Assembly (NCBI GenBank): GCA_964523405.1
Contig: CAZGAQ010000013.1
Location: 56,279 to 120,278 of the forward strand
DNA length: 64,000 nucleotides
Source of the DNA: CAZGAQ01 sp964523405
GTDB lineage: Bacteria > Planctomycetota > Phycisphaerae > UBA1845 > Fen-1342
Direction of reading: 5' to 3'
Made by a program: the position numbers and the translations under genes. The notes below the pieces were generated by a model. It saw only the letters and a list, made by a program, of their open reading frames with translations, did not search any database and was not told where the DNA came from. This document shows positions 42,347-51,051 of this stretch, one piece after another. Numbering within the stretch: position 1 is the stretch's first letter; each line of letters begins with the position of its first letter.

Positions 42347-42410
42347 CCACGAAGGGCACGAGGGGCACGAAGGAAGAGGAGTTTTCAGCGGTCAGCGATC
42401 AGCCAGAAGT
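42347..42410. repeat. Intergenic CACGAAGGGCACGAGG word repeat
   Basis: CCACGAAGGGCACGAGGGGCACGAAGG at about 42349-42375 is followed by GCGGTCAGCGATCAGCC. Both word types are common as dispersed intergenic repeats in planctomycetes and relatives. They are part of the 280-bp gap before the PEP-CTERM gene at 42598 and code for nothing convincing. Confidence 0.5.
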
Positions 42411-42480
42411 GGGCGGGGCCACGCGCAAGGGCAGAGCACGCGTTACGACCTTGAGACAGCCTCCCATCACGCTGGGCTTT

Positions 42481-42490
42481 GTGGTATACT
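42481..42490 (+). promoter_or_regulatory. Extended -10 element of the first PEP-CTERM paralogue
   Basis: GTGGTATACT contains the extended -10 form TGnTATACT. The identical ten bases lie at 43435-43444 before the second paralogue, at almost the same distance from the start codon (107 and 104 nt), which supports function. Confidence 0.55.
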
Positions 42491-42597
42491 CTCCGGCAGG
42501 AAAGAGGTGGAGCGCTCCACCGGGCTGTACCGCGGCGGCAGGTTACGCTGCGGGCGTCGACAGACGCGGGCGCGGGTCCGCACGAAAGGGGTTCAAC

Positions 42598-43371
42598 ATG
42601 TTGCGAAGAGTGTGTCTGGTGGCGGTGGTGTGCATGCTGGTGCCCGCGGCGCTAAGCGATGTGCGCATCTTCTTCACGAAGAGCAGCGATCCGTACGGCC
42701 TGACGAAGCCGCAGAACGCCTTTGCGCCGAGCTTCGGCGCCGGGCTGGACGCCGCGGAATTCGACGTTGATGAGAACCCGCTGGATCCGCCGCTGGCCGT
42801 GGCCGCATTTCCGACCTACCGCCCCGCCGTTTCGCACACTGATCCCACAAGGGAGTTTCTGTACGTGTGGGTCCAGTTCTACAGCACCGGAGCCCCCGGC
42901 GACCCCAACTACCTGCCCGTCAATGGGACGCTGGTCTCGTTGACCCTCGCGGTCCATGCCAGCCCGGATGCCATCGCCTGGTACCGCGTTGACAACTCGA
43001 ACAGCATCGACGGCCTTAAGCGCTGGGGAGGGGCTGCCACGGCGCCGAACTATCCGGAGTTCCGCCAACTCAATCAGGACCTGAATTCGGGCGCAGCCTA
43101 CGGCATCATGAACTCCTCGACCGCCAATCCGACGCAGCTCTGGTCGGGCGGCTCGAACAACGGCACGAGCGGGCGCATCGCGCTGCTAGGCGCGATCAAG
43201 CCGAGCTTCGCAGACGTGGTCACATTCCGCGTCACGGCGCCGCAGGCTACGTATCGCACACCGGACGGCAGCACGTACCCAGTCGCGACGAGCGTCGCGA
43301 GTTGGTTCATCCCCGAGCCGGCGAGTGTGTTGCTGCTGGGGCTGGCCGGGCCGTTGATGCGGCGGCGGTAG
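42598..43371 (+). CDS. PEP-CTERM sorted exported protein, first of a tandem pair
   Basis: The 257-aa product starts at the ATG at 42598, with GAAAGGGG a few bases upstream. The signal peptide ends near PAALS|DVRIFF. The mature part opens RIFFTKSSDPYGLTKP and has YVWVQFYSTGAPGDPNYLP, WYRVDNSNSIDG, and a TQLWSGGSNNGTSGRIALLG segment. The end is FIPEPASVLLLGLAGPLMRRR, a classical PEP-CTERM signal. The next gene encodes a paralogue with the same sequence order, so this is a tandem duplication. The extracellular function is unknown; no catalytic motif is visible. Confidence 0.87.
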   Translation: MLRRVCLVAVVCMLVPAALSDVRIFFTKSSDPYGLTKPQNAFAPSFGAGLDAAEFDVDENPLDPPLAVAAFPTYRPAVSHTDPTREFLYVWVQFYSTGAPGDPNYLPVNGTLVSLTLAVHASPDAIAWYRVDNSNSIDGLKRWGGAATAPNYPEFRQLNQDLNSGAAYGIMNSSTANPTQLWSGGSNNGTSGRIALLGAIKPSFADVVTFRVTAPQATYRTPDGSTYPVATSVASWFIPEPASVLLLGLAGPLMRRR

Positions 43372-43434
43372 TCGCAACGGGCAGTGAGTGGGGATGCTGC
43401 GGATTGGTTTTTGCCGCGTGGTTCGTGGAGCACG

Positions 43435-43444
43435 GTGGTATACT
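43435..43444 (+). promoter_or_regulatory. Extended -10 element of the second PEP-CTERM paralogue
   Basis: GTGGTATACT, identical to 42481-42490, lies 104 nt before the ATG at 43549. Confidence 0.55.
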
Positions 43445-43548
43445 AAGCAGTGAGAAGGTGGGCTTCGTGCCCGCCCAGATCACGTTGGGACGGGCCTGCG
43501 GGGGATCAGGCGGGCCCGGTTGGGAAGCAAGCAAGAAAGGGGTTTGCC

Positions 43549-44355
43549 ATGTTGAAAACGGTGTGCCTGGCGGCGGTGCTGTGCATGCTGGTGCCCGCGG
43601 CGCTGAGTGAAGTGCGCATCTTCTTCACGAACAGCAGCGATCCCTACGGCCTGACGAAGCCGCAGAACGCCTTTGCGCCGAGCTTCGGCGCCGGGCTGGA
43701 CGCCGCGACGGAGGACGCGGATGGCAACCCGGTTGACCCACCGCTGCAGGTGGCAGCGTTCCCGGCATACAGCACCGCCATTCCGTGGCCCGATCCATCA
43801 AGGGCGGAGTTCGTCTACATCTGGATCCAGCTCTACAGCACCGGAAGCCTGGGCGATCCGACTTACCTGCCGACGAATGGAACGCTGTTCTCGATGACGC
43901 TTTCGGTTCAGGGCAACCCGTCGGACGTGGCCTGGTACTGTGTCAACAACTCCAACGGTGATGGGCGCAAGCGCTGGGAGGGCGCGGCCACGCCGCCGGA
44001 CTATCCGGAGTTCAGTCACGCGACCATGCAGAACCTGACCGCGGTCACCGCTTATGGCATCAAGAACGCCTCGGCCGCGGATCCCACACAGCTTTGGTCA
44101 GGCGGGGCCAACAATGGCACGACGGGGCGCATCGCGCTGCTGGGCGCGATCAGGCCCGGGCCAGACGACCTGGGCTTTTTTGGCATCACGGTCGCAATCG
44201 AGCAGGGAACGGGCGCGCCGCTGGTCGCGTACCGACCGACGTCCGGCTCGCCGTACCCGGTGACGACGATCTCCGGCCAATACATGGCGGGAATCCCCGA
44301 GCCGGCGAGCGCGGTGCTGCTCGGACTGGCCGTGCTGGTGCTGCGGCGACGGTAG
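43549..44355 (+). CDS. PEP-CTERM sorted exported protein, second of a tandem pair
   Basis: The 268-aa product starts at the ATG at 43549 in the context GAAAGGGGTTTGCC, matching the leader of the first copy. It shares with 42598-43371 the signal peptide (CLAAVLCMLVPAALS), the opening VRIFFTNSSDPYGLTKP, and most of the mature domain, including TQLWSGGANNGTTGRIALLG, and ends IPEPASAVLLGLAVLVLRRR. An 11-13 residue insertion near the C terminus (GITVAIEQGTGAPLV) is the main difference. Each copy has its own extended -10, so they are probably transcribed separately. Confidence 0.87.
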   Translation: MLKTVCLAAVLCMLVPAALSEVRIFFTNSSDPYGLTKPQNAFAPSFGAGLDAATEDADGNPVDPPLQVAAFPAYSTAIPWPDPSRAEFVYIWIQLYSTGSLGDPTYLPTNGTLFSMTLSVQGNPSDVAWYCVNNSNGDGRKRWEGAATPPDYPEFSHATMQNLTAVTAYGIKNASAADPTQLWSGGANNGTTGRIALLGAIRPGPDDLGFFGITVAIEQGTGAPLVAYRPTSGSPYPVTTISGQYMAGIPEPASAVLLGLAVLVLRRR

Positions 44356-44504
44356 CAGCGCAGGGGCGGTCGAATGGTGTGGGGATGTGCCGGGCCGCGC
44401 GGACAAGGCGCGGCTCGGCAGCGAAAGGGACGCGGCGGAGGGGGAGTTTTCCGTAATCTACCTGCCGCATGCGGTCGAAGGCGGGTTCGCACCACAAGCT
44501 GCCT

Positions 44505-45029
44505 TCACGGAGCGGGCCGTGTCGCGGGAATCCTGGCCGCCTGATCAGCGGTGGCCGGGATGAAGCGGTTGGTCTGCAGCGCCTCCGCCTGGGCGGCGGT
44601 CGGGCAGCCGTGCTGGGTAAGCCAAGTGTCGAGCGCGGCGCGGCTCGCGGGGGTGAGAGTCGCGAGATTGAGCGTGGTGCCGTGGTGCAGGGAGGCGCGG
44701 TCCAGAAGCTGGTTGCCGCGGAAGAGGTCGAACCGTAGGACGCCGTAGCAGGCGCACTTCTCGGCCGGGGTGCGCTCGACCTGGATGGCGGCGGCCAAGG
44801 CCTGCAGGGCGTTCGGGTCGCGAATCTCGTAGCGGGGAATCGAGACGCCGGGCCAGCGCGCGGTGGGCCAGACGTTCAAGTCAACGACGACGCGATCGGC
44901 CTGGGCGATGTGGCGGACGAAGTCGGCCCGCCACACCTGGGCTTCGCTCGGACACAGCAGCAGGATGGTGGCGGCCGCCCCGACAGCCAGGGTCAGGGTG
45001 GCCAGCAAGTACTTGCGCGGGGTGCTCAT
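44505..45029 (-). CDS. Small anchored protein translationally coupled to the OPT transporter
   Basis: The 174-aa product has an N-terminal membrane segment (about 8-25) ending in LLLC, then a soluble domain with ADRVVVDLNVWPTARWPG, ECACYG-like KCACYGVLRFDLFRGNQLLD and a final ALQTNRFIPATADQ. No family is recognised. The start codon overlaps the OPT gene's stop codon as ATGA, so the two are co-translated; it may be an accessory subunit. A longer in-frame start at 45446 lies inside the OPT gene and is rejected. Confidence 0.72.
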   Translation of the reverse strand: MSTPRKYLLATLTLAVGAAATILLLCPSEAQVWRADFVRHIAQADRVVVDLNVWPTARWPGVSIPRYEIRDPNALQALAAAIQVERTPAEKCACYGVLRFDLFRGNQLLDRASLHHGTTLNLATLTPASRAALDTWLTQHGCPTAAQAEALQTNRFIPATADQAARIPATRPAP

Positions 45030-47221
45030 CCCCGGCCCCCGCCTGACGCGCGGGAGCGGAGGAGCTTCTCGCTGCCGACGAGCAGCACGAACACGACAAG
45101 CAGGCCAAACGGCAGCAAGGCAAACGCGTCTTTCTCGGGAAACTTGCCCAGCGTCTGGGGATCGATCGCCAGGTTGCAGCCCACCCCCGCGAGCACGGCG
45201 ACCACAATCCCCGCGATCGCGCCGCCCGCGATGAGGCCGCTCGATAGAAGCATGCCGGGGCTCATCTCGCTGTCCGATCTGTCGCGGCGCAGCCACCTGT
45301 CGACGACGTAGCGGACGACGCCACCGACAAAGATCGGCGTGGAGGAAGACAGGGGCAGGTACACGCCGACGGCAAAAGGCAGCGAGGGAATGCCGGCCAG
45401 TTCCAGGACGATGGCGATGGCCACACCGAGCAGTACGAGCGACCACGGCATTCTCTGCGACAGGATGCCGTCGATGATGAAAGACATCAAGACGGCCTTC
45501 GGCGCGTCGTACTTCTGGACGGGGGTGCCATCGTCCTGTTTATTGAGGCGTCCATTCACGCCGGGGTCAACGTAGTACTGAATCCGTCCCGCGTCATTGA
45601 CCAGGTACTTGCCGCGGTCGACGCCTGGGATCTGCCCTTCCTCCACGTGCACGGTGAAGTACTGGTTTGGGTCGGTTGCGGCGTACGGGCCGGAGACGGA
45701 CTGCCTGGACTCCTGGCCGGTCAACGGCAGCGTCGCCGCCGGGAGGTCCTTCCGTGAATACACCGTACCGCCGCTGTTGAGCACGAGGAGCGTGACCCCG
45801 ATCACGACGGCGGAGGTGAGGGCCCCCACAAGGATGGCGAGCTGCATGGCGCGCGGCGTACCGCCGACGAGGTAGCCGGTCTTGAGGTCCTGCGAGGTCG
45901 TCCCGCCGTTGGAGGCGGCGATGCAGACGATGCCGGCGATCGACAAGGCGGTGAGCTTGTGCTCCCCCGTGGTCCAGCCGAGCGCGAGGAAAATGAGGCA
46001 GGTCATCAGCAGCGTCGCAACGGTCATGCCGGAGATGGGGTTCGAGGAGGAACCGATTTCGCCGGTCAGTCGCGAGGAGACCGTCACGAACAGGAAGCCG
46101 AAGACGACAATGCAGACGGCCCCCACCACATTCATGTTGAGCATGGGAGCGGCCCAGATCGCCAGGATCAGGGCCAAGCAGCCGAAGAGCACGACGCGCA
46201 GGGAGAGGTCACGATCGGTGCGGAGGGTGGCTGCGACCGTTGCGTTGGTCGCGCGCCCGCGACCGCGTGCCGACATGTCGCGCAACCCAGCACGGATGGA
46301 CGCGACAATTAACGGCAGCGACTGGAACATGCTGATGATGCCGCCGGCCGCGACGGCGCCCGCCCCAATGTACAGGACGTAGCTGTTGCGGACGTCGGCG
46401 GGCGTCATATCGCGGATGAGCGTCTTGCCGGGAAACAGCGGCTCGGTGAGCCCGGAGCCGAAGAACACGATGGCGGGCGTCAACACCCACGCGGCCAGGA
46501 CACCTCCGCCCACCATGATGCAGGAGATGCGCGTGCCGATGATGTACCCGACGCCCAACAACTGCGGGGAAATCTCGCCCGAAAGGGCCGCCCCCTTGAA
46601 GAAGCCGAGGGCCCGCTCGGGGATTTCCTTGAAGAGCTTCAGGCCTGTGCACAGGAAGGCATACACGAAACCCACACCGAGCCCCGCAAAGACGGTTGCG
46701 GCCGAGGTGCCGCCCTTTTCGCCGACGATGAGTACGTCTGCACAAGCCGTACCCTCCGGGTAGACGAGCTTGCCATGCTGCTTGACGATGAAGGCGCGGC
46801 GCAAGGGGATCATCATGAGGATCCCGAGCAGGCCGCCGAGGACGGCAACGAGAGCAACGCGGACATACTCGAGGTCGTAGCCGAGGATGAGGAGGGCGGG
46901 CATGGTGACGCCGACGCCGAAAGCGATGGATTCGCCGGCCGAGCCGGTCGTTTGGACGATGTTGTTCTCTAGGATCGTGGTCTTGCGTCCCAGCAGCGGC
47001 GCAAAGACACGGAAGAGCGTGATCGACAGGACCGCGATGGGAATCGAGGCCGAAACCGTCAGGCCCACTTTCAGCACGAGGTACAGCGACGACGCCCCGA
47101 AGATGATGCCGAGGATGGCGCCGACGAGTACGGCGGGCCAGGTGAATTCGGCCGGGGATTGGTCGGCGGGAACGTAGGGCTGGTGGGCGGGCGGCGCGTC
47201 GGGCGCGGTCGGTGGCTGCAT
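45026..47221 (-). CDS. OPT family oligopeptide transporter
   Basis: The 731-aa polytopic protein matches the OPT family, which imports small peptides or metal-chelate complexes. Evidence is the N-terminal PAEFTWPAVLVGAILGIIFGASSLYLVLKVGLTVSASIPIAVLS helix pair with the family's long membrane-spanning segments, GSAGESIAFGVGVTMPAL, RRAFIVKQHGKLVYPEGTACADVL, and the C-terminal GLIAGGAIAGIVVAVL region. About 14-16 hydrophobic segments are present. A hydrophilic insert (about 490-580) including YYVDPGVNG and QKYDAPKAVLM sits before the last membrane block. It is coupled by an ATGA overlap to the small anchored protein that follows. Confidence 0.9.
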   Translation of the reverse strand: MQPPTAPDAPPAHQPYVPADQSPAEFTWPAVLVGAILGIIFGASSLYLVLKVGLTVSASIPIAVLSITLFRVFAPLLGRKTTILENNIVQTTGSAGESIAFGVGVTMPALLILGYDLEYVRVALVAVLGGLLGILMMIPLRRAFIVKQHGKLVYPEGTACADVLIVGEKGGTSAATVFAGLGVGFVYAFLCTGLKLFKEIPERALGFFKGAALSGEISPQLLGVGYIIGTRISCIMVGGGVLAAWVLTPAIVFFGSGLTEPLFPGKTLIRDMTPADVRNSYVLYIGAGAVAAGGIISMFQSLPLIVASIRAGLRDMSARGRGRATNATVAATLRTDRDLSLRVVLFGCLALILAIWAAPMLNMNVVGAVCIVVFGFLFVTVSSRLTGEIGSSSNPISGMTVATLLMTCLIFLALGWTTGEHKLTALSIAGIVCIAASNGGTTSQDLKTGYLVGGTPRAMQLAILVGALTSAVVIGVTLLVLNSGGTVYSRKDLPAATLPLTGQESRQSVSGPYAATDPNQYFTVHVEEGQIPGVDRGKYLVNDAGRIQYYVDPGVNGRLNKQDDGTPVQKYDAPKAVLMSFIIDGILSQRMPWSLVLLGVAIAIVLELAGIPSLPFAVGVYLPLSSSTPIFVGGVVRYVVDRWLRRDRSDSEMSPGMLLSSGLIAGGAIAGIVVAVLAGVGCNLAIDPQTLGKFPEKDAFALLPFGLLVVFVLLVGSEKLLRSRASGGGRG

Positions 47222-47529
47222 GCGCGGCTCCTGAGAGACTGGCGCAGAGTTTGGCCGGGTCGCGGTGTGAATGCAACCACCGCGGCGATGGGGATGCGCG
47301 GGCGATGCGGACGAGAGCAGCGCCGGGCTGGGGCGAACCGCCGCTCAACGTCGGCCATCCCTCACGTTCGTTCGGGACAGGCTCGGGGCCGAAGCTACGC
47401 GTGCCCAGCCGCGCCACGAATGCCGATGCCCCGGCGCGGGCGCGTCGGGGCATTGGTGATTGCAGCAGGTATTGCTAACGACCGGGCGTTGGATGAAACC
47501 ACGGGGCACAGCCCGGTTCCGGTACTCTC
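47222..47529. other. Gene-free spacer between the OPT and ilvE genes
   Basis: No gene is supported. It holds a CTCAACGTCGGCCA word at about 47344 that recurs at about 53852. The promoter of the OPT gene should lie near 47240-47300, but I could not fix it. Confidence 0.4.
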
Positions 47530-48600
47530 CTAGTCAGGCTCGACGACGCGCAGCCAACCGTGAGTGTCGGGCAGATCGCCGATCTGGATGGCGCGGAGCT
47601 TCTGGTACAGCTCGGTGCTCCAGCGGCCGGGGCGGCCGTCGGTGGAGTAGACGATCTTGCGGTCGCGATAGGTGATGGACCCAACCGGGGTGATCACAGC
47701 GGCGGTACCACAGCAGCCGGCCTCGGTGAAATTGTCGAGTTCGGTGACGGCGACGGGGCGCTGTACGGGGTGGAGGCCCAGCTCGTCGGCGAGCGTCAGG
47801 ATGGACTTGTTGGTGATGGAGGGGAGGATCGACTCGCTCGCCGGCGTGACGTACTGGCCGTCCTTGGTAATGCCGTAGAAGTTGGCCGGGCCGGACTCGT
47901 CGATGTACTTCTTCTCCTTGGCGTCGAGGTAGAGGACCTCCGTGTAGCCCTTGTGCTTGGCGGCGACGGTGGCGCGGATGCCGGCGGCGTAGTTGCCACC
48001 GACCTTGACGTCACCGACGCCAAGCGGGGCCGCGCGGTCGACTGTTTCCTCGACGATGAGGTCGACGGGCTTGAAGCCGCTCTTGAAGTACGGTCCGACG
48101 GGTGAGACGAAGACGAGGAAGGTGTACTCGGTGGCCGGGCGAACGCCGACCTGCGCACCGGTACCGATAACCAGGGGACGGATATAGAGGCTCGCACCGG
48201 TTCCATAGGGCGGAACAAAGCGGCGGTTCGCGTTCACGACGCGCTGGACGGCCCGGATGAACATCTCCTCCGGGACGGGCTCCATGAGGATTTTGCGGCA
48301 GGAGCGGGCCATGCGCTTGGCATTCTCGTCCGCGCGGAAGAGGACGACATCGCCACGGCGGGTCTCGAACGCCTTGAGCCCCTCGAAGCACTGCTGCCCG
48401 TAGTGCAAGCACGTGGCGGCGATGTGAATCGGCAGGGTCTCATCCTGCGAGAGGACCCCGTCATCCCATTGGCCATCGCGACACGTGTACCGGATGTTGC
48501 AGTCGGTCTTGGTGTAACCGAAGCTGAGGCTTTCCCAATCCAGATCGGCCTTCAGGTTGTTAGCCAGGGCCCCGTGTCGATGGCTCGTGAGGATGCTCAT
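47530..48600 (-). CDS. ilvE: Branched-chain amino acid aminotransferase
   Basis: The 356-aa class IV PLP aminotransferase interconverts branched-chain amino acids and their 2-oxo acids. Length and sequence match the long (type II) BCAT group: FGYTKTDCNIRY, LHYGQQCFEGLKAF, RFVPPYGTGASLYIRPLVIGTG, then the PLP lysine in GVGDVKVGGNYAA and the C-terminal ESILPSITNKSILTLA and EAGCCGTAAVITPVG. I chose the ATG at 48600, with AGGGAG nine nt upstream. The promoter at 48737-48765 gives a 130-nt leader without a visible attenuator peptide. Confidence 0.94.
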   Translation of the reverse strand: MSILTSHRHGALANNLKADLDWESLSFGYTKTDCNIRYTCRDGQWDDGVLSQDETLPIHIAATCLHYGQQCFEGLKAFETRRGDVVLFRADENAKRMARSCRKILMEPVPEEMFIRAVQRVVNANRRFVPPYGTGASLYIRPLVIGTGAQVGVRPATEYTFLVFVSPVGPYFKSGFKPVDLIVEETVDRAAPLGVGDVKVGGNYAAGIRATVAAKHKGYTEVLYLDAKEKKYIDESGPANFYGITKDGQYVTPASESILPSITNKSILTLADELGLHPVQRPVAVTELDNFTEAGCCGTAAVITPVGSITYRDRKIVYSTDGRPGRWSTELYQKLRAIQIGDLPDTHGWLRVVEPD

Positions 48601-48736
48601 TGGGGGTACTCCCTGATCCATGTTTCCACCGCCGGGAAGGCGGCCTACACCAAACGATGCCGGGAAGTTGCACAACAGGCGGGTTGGCGCCCCGGTCCTC
48701 CAACGGGTATTCGCGCCACAACCTCATTCTATATCG

Positions 48737-48765
48737 AGCATAGGCACTCCCCAGGGGCTTTGCAA
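48737..48765 (-). promoter_or_regulatory. Promoter of ilvE
   Basis: TTGCAA (48760-48765) and TATGCT (48737-48742) on the minus strand are spaced by 17 bp, a good sigma70-type match. It diverges from rlmN. Confidence 0.65.
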
Positions 48766-48839
48766 GAGATCGGAACCACCGCGCGGGATTGAACAGTTTC
48801 AAAAACGCAGCGCCCCGGCGCAGGCGATCCACGGGGTGA

Positions 48840-48845
48840 TAAAAT
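48840..48845 (+). promoter_or_regulatory. -10 element just before rlmN
   Basis: TAAAAT lies 9 nt before the GTG at 48855. With no Shine-Dalgarno between, the message would have almost no leader. The -35 region is GC-rich without a clear hexamer. Confidence 0.4.
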
Positions 48846-48854
48846 CTCCGCACT

Positions 48855-50051
48855 GTGAACCGACCGGAAACGACAAATGCTGACGGCCCGGCCCCGGACC
48901 CCGTGCACCTGTTGGGCTTGAATCAGGACGAGTTGCGCGCGTGGCTGGCGGACACCGGCCAGCCCCCCTACCGCGCGGATCAGCTCCTGGAGTGGATATA
49001 CGCGAAGGACGTCGACACGTTCGCGGCGATGACGAATCTGCCAAAGGCGTGGCGCACGGCGTTGGCGCAGCAAGCGGCGATCACGCGCGCCGCGGTCAGC
49101 GCGGAATCGGCCGCGCGCGACGGCACGCGCAAGCTGTTGCTGACCTGGGCAGACGGGCAGGCGGTGGAGACGGTGTGGATTCCGGAAGAGGACCGGCACA
49201 CGGTGTGCGTGTCGTCGCAGGTCGGGTGCCCGGTGGGGTGCAAGTTCTGTGCGAGCGGGATGAACGGGGTGCAGCGCAACCTGACGGCGGGCGAAATCGT
49301 CGAACAGGCCTGGCGCGTACGGCGGCTGGTACGGGCCTTGGGGCCGCAGGCGAAGTCGGCCGAAGAGCCCGCGGGACCGCGACTAACGAACGTGGTCTTG
49401 ATGGGCATGGGCGAGCCCTTAGCGAACTACGACAACGTCGTGCGGGCGCTGCGGATCATGAACGCGCCGTGGGGGCTGGGCATCGGGGCGCGGAAGATCA
49501 CGTTGAGCACGGTTGGTCTGCCGCAGCAAATCCGACGTCTGGCGGGCGAAGGGCTGCAGCTCAATCTCGCCCTTTCGCTGCACGCGGCGGACGAGGAGCT
49601 GCGGCGCGAGCTGATCCCGTGGGGCAAGGTGCCGCTGAGCGATCTCCTGGACGCGTGCGCGTACTACTTCAAGAGGACGGGACGGGAGATCACGCTGGAG
49701 TACGTGCTGCTGGAGGGTGTGAACACGCGGCCGCAGGATGCGGCAAAGCTGGCGGTCGTGGCGCGCGGGCTGCGGTGCAATGTGAATCTGCTGCGGTACA
49801 ACCCGGTGCCAGGCGTGCCATTTGCCCGGCCGAGTGCGGAGGAGGCGTATGAGTTTCAGCGGCTGCTGCGCGAGCGCGGCGTGAACGCGCACGTGCGGAC
49901 GTCGCGCGGGGCGGACGTGGACGCGGCATGCGGGCAGTTGCGGCGACGTGTGGCGGCGGATGCGACACCGGCAGCGGTGCCACCGACCGCAAAGGACGCG
50001 ACACCGTCGGGTGAGGCGCTGCCGGGTACGACACCACCCCCGGTTGAGTGA
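48855..50051 (+). CDS. rlmN: 23S rRNA / tRNA adenine-C2 methyltransferase RlmN
   Basis: The 398-aa radical SAM methyltransferase (methylates A2503 of 23S rRNA and A37 of some tRNAs). The cluster motif CPVGCKFC is preceded by VSSQVG; MGMGEPLANYDNV, ITLSTVGLPQQIRRLA, LNLALSLHAADEELR and VNLLRYNPVPG follow the family order. The methyl-carrying cysteine is in GADVDAACGQL. The N-terminal domain (YRADQLLEWIYAK) is present. The last 45 residues form a low-complexity proline/threonine tail (ATPAAVPPT...) not found in E. coli RlmN. The start is a GTG. Confidence 0.95.
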   Translation: MNRPETTNADGPAPDPVHLLGLNQDELRAWLADTGQPPYRADQLLEWIYAKDVDTFAAMTNLPKAWRTALAQQAAITRAAVSAESAARDGTRKLLLTWADGQAVETVWIPEEDRHTVCVSSQVGCPVGCKFCASGMNGVQRNLTAGEIVEQAWRVRRLVRALGPQAKSAEEPAGPRLTNVVLMGMGEPLANYDNVVRALRIMNAPWGLGIGARKITLSTVGLPQQIRRLAGEGLQLNLALSLHAADEELRRELIPWGKVPLSDLLDACAYYFKRTGREITLEYVLLEGVNTRPQDAAKLAVVARGLRCNVNLLRYNPVPGVPFARPSAEEAYEFQRLLRERGVNAHVRTSRGADVDAACGQLRRRVAADATPAAVPPTAKDATPSGEALPGTTPPPVE

Positions 50052-50069
50052 GTGAGCGACGGGAGTCCC

Positions 50070-50990
50070 ATGTATCGCATTCTGCTGGCCGAAGCCCTCG
50101 ACGCGGAATCGGAAGCCAAGCTGGACGCAGCCGGGACGGTCGTGCGCGCGCCGGCCGGGGATGAGAACACGCTGCGCGGTCTGATTGGGGGCTGCGACGC
50201 GCTCGTGTGTCGGACCCATAACCGGGTCACGCGGGCGGTGCTGGCGGCAGGGAAGCGGCTGCGCGTGGTCGGGGTGGCAGGCGTCGGGGTGGATCATGTC
50301 GACCTCGCGGCGGCCGAGGAACTGGGGATTCGCGTCGTGAACACACCGGGCGCGGCGACGGACGCGGTGGCCGATCTGGCGCTGGCATTCATGCTGCTGT
50401 TGCAGCGGCCGCTGCCGCGCATGATGGCGGCGTATCGGGACGGGCAGTTCAAGACGGCGCGGGCCGGCGCACACGGGCGCGAACTGCGCGAACTGACCAT
50501 CGGCATCGTCGGGATGGGGCGGATCGGATCGCAGGTCGGGCAGCGTTGCGCGGCCGGGTGCGGGGCCCGCGTGCTGTACAACGATATTGTGCCGGTCGGA
50601 CCGTTCGATTTTCCGGCGCAGGCCGTCACGGCGGAGCAGCTCTGGGCGGAGAGCGACGTGGTGACGTTGCACGTGCCGCTAACGCCGCTGACGCGCGGGA
50701 TGATCAATGCGGCCGTGCTGGCAAAGCTCAAGCCGGGGGCACTGCTGGTGAACACGGCCCGTGGGGCGGTGGTGGACACGGAGGCATTGACGAAGGCACT
50801 GCAAGCTGGACACATCGGGGGTGCGGCGCTCGACGTGACGGATCCGGAGCCGTTGCCGCCGGAGCATCCGCTGTTCGCTTGCGAGCGGTGTTACGTGACG
50901 CCGCACATTGCGGCGCGGACATACGGCGGCTTGCGGCGGATGTGCGCAGTGGTGGATTCGGTGCTGGAGATCCTCCGCGCCGGGACGTGA
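50070..50990 (+). CDS. D-2-hydroxyacid dehydrogenase, phosphoglycerate-dehydrogenase-like
   Basis: The 306-aa NAD-dependent dehydrogenase has the lobed structure of SerA-like enzymes: N-terminal half ending VVGVAGVGVDHVDLAAAEELGI, nucleotide loop GIVGMGRIG at about 148-156, then LLVNTARGAVVDTEAL (catalytic Arg), DVTDPEPLPPEHPL (catalytic Glu) and VTPHIAART (catalytic His). The C-terminal ACT regulatory domain of most SerA proteins is absent, so it could be a phosphoglycerate dehydrogenase or a glyoxylate/hydroxypyruvate reductase. I chose the ATG at 50070 with GGGAG four nt upstream; the frame also allows a GTG at 50052 right after rlmN. Confidence 0.88.
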   Translation: MYRILLAEALDAESEAKLDAAGTVVRAPAGDENTLRGLIGGCDALVCRTHNRVTRAVLAAGKRLRVVGVAGVGVDHVDLAAAEELGIRVVNTPGAATDAVADLALAFMLLLQRPLPRMMAAYRDGQFKTARAGAHGRELRELTIGIVGMGRIGSQVGQRCAAGCGARVLYNDIVPVGPFDFPAQAVTAEQLWAESDVVTLHVPLTPLTRGMINAAVLAKLKPGALLVNTARGAVVDTEALTKALQAGHIGGAALDVTDPEPLPPEHPLFACERCYVTPHIAARTYGGLRRMCAVVDSVLEILRAGT

Positions 50991-51051
50991 GGCCGACCCG
51001 AGCACGGCACGAACGCGGACGGACGGACGAGCCGCGGATGAGACACCGTCG

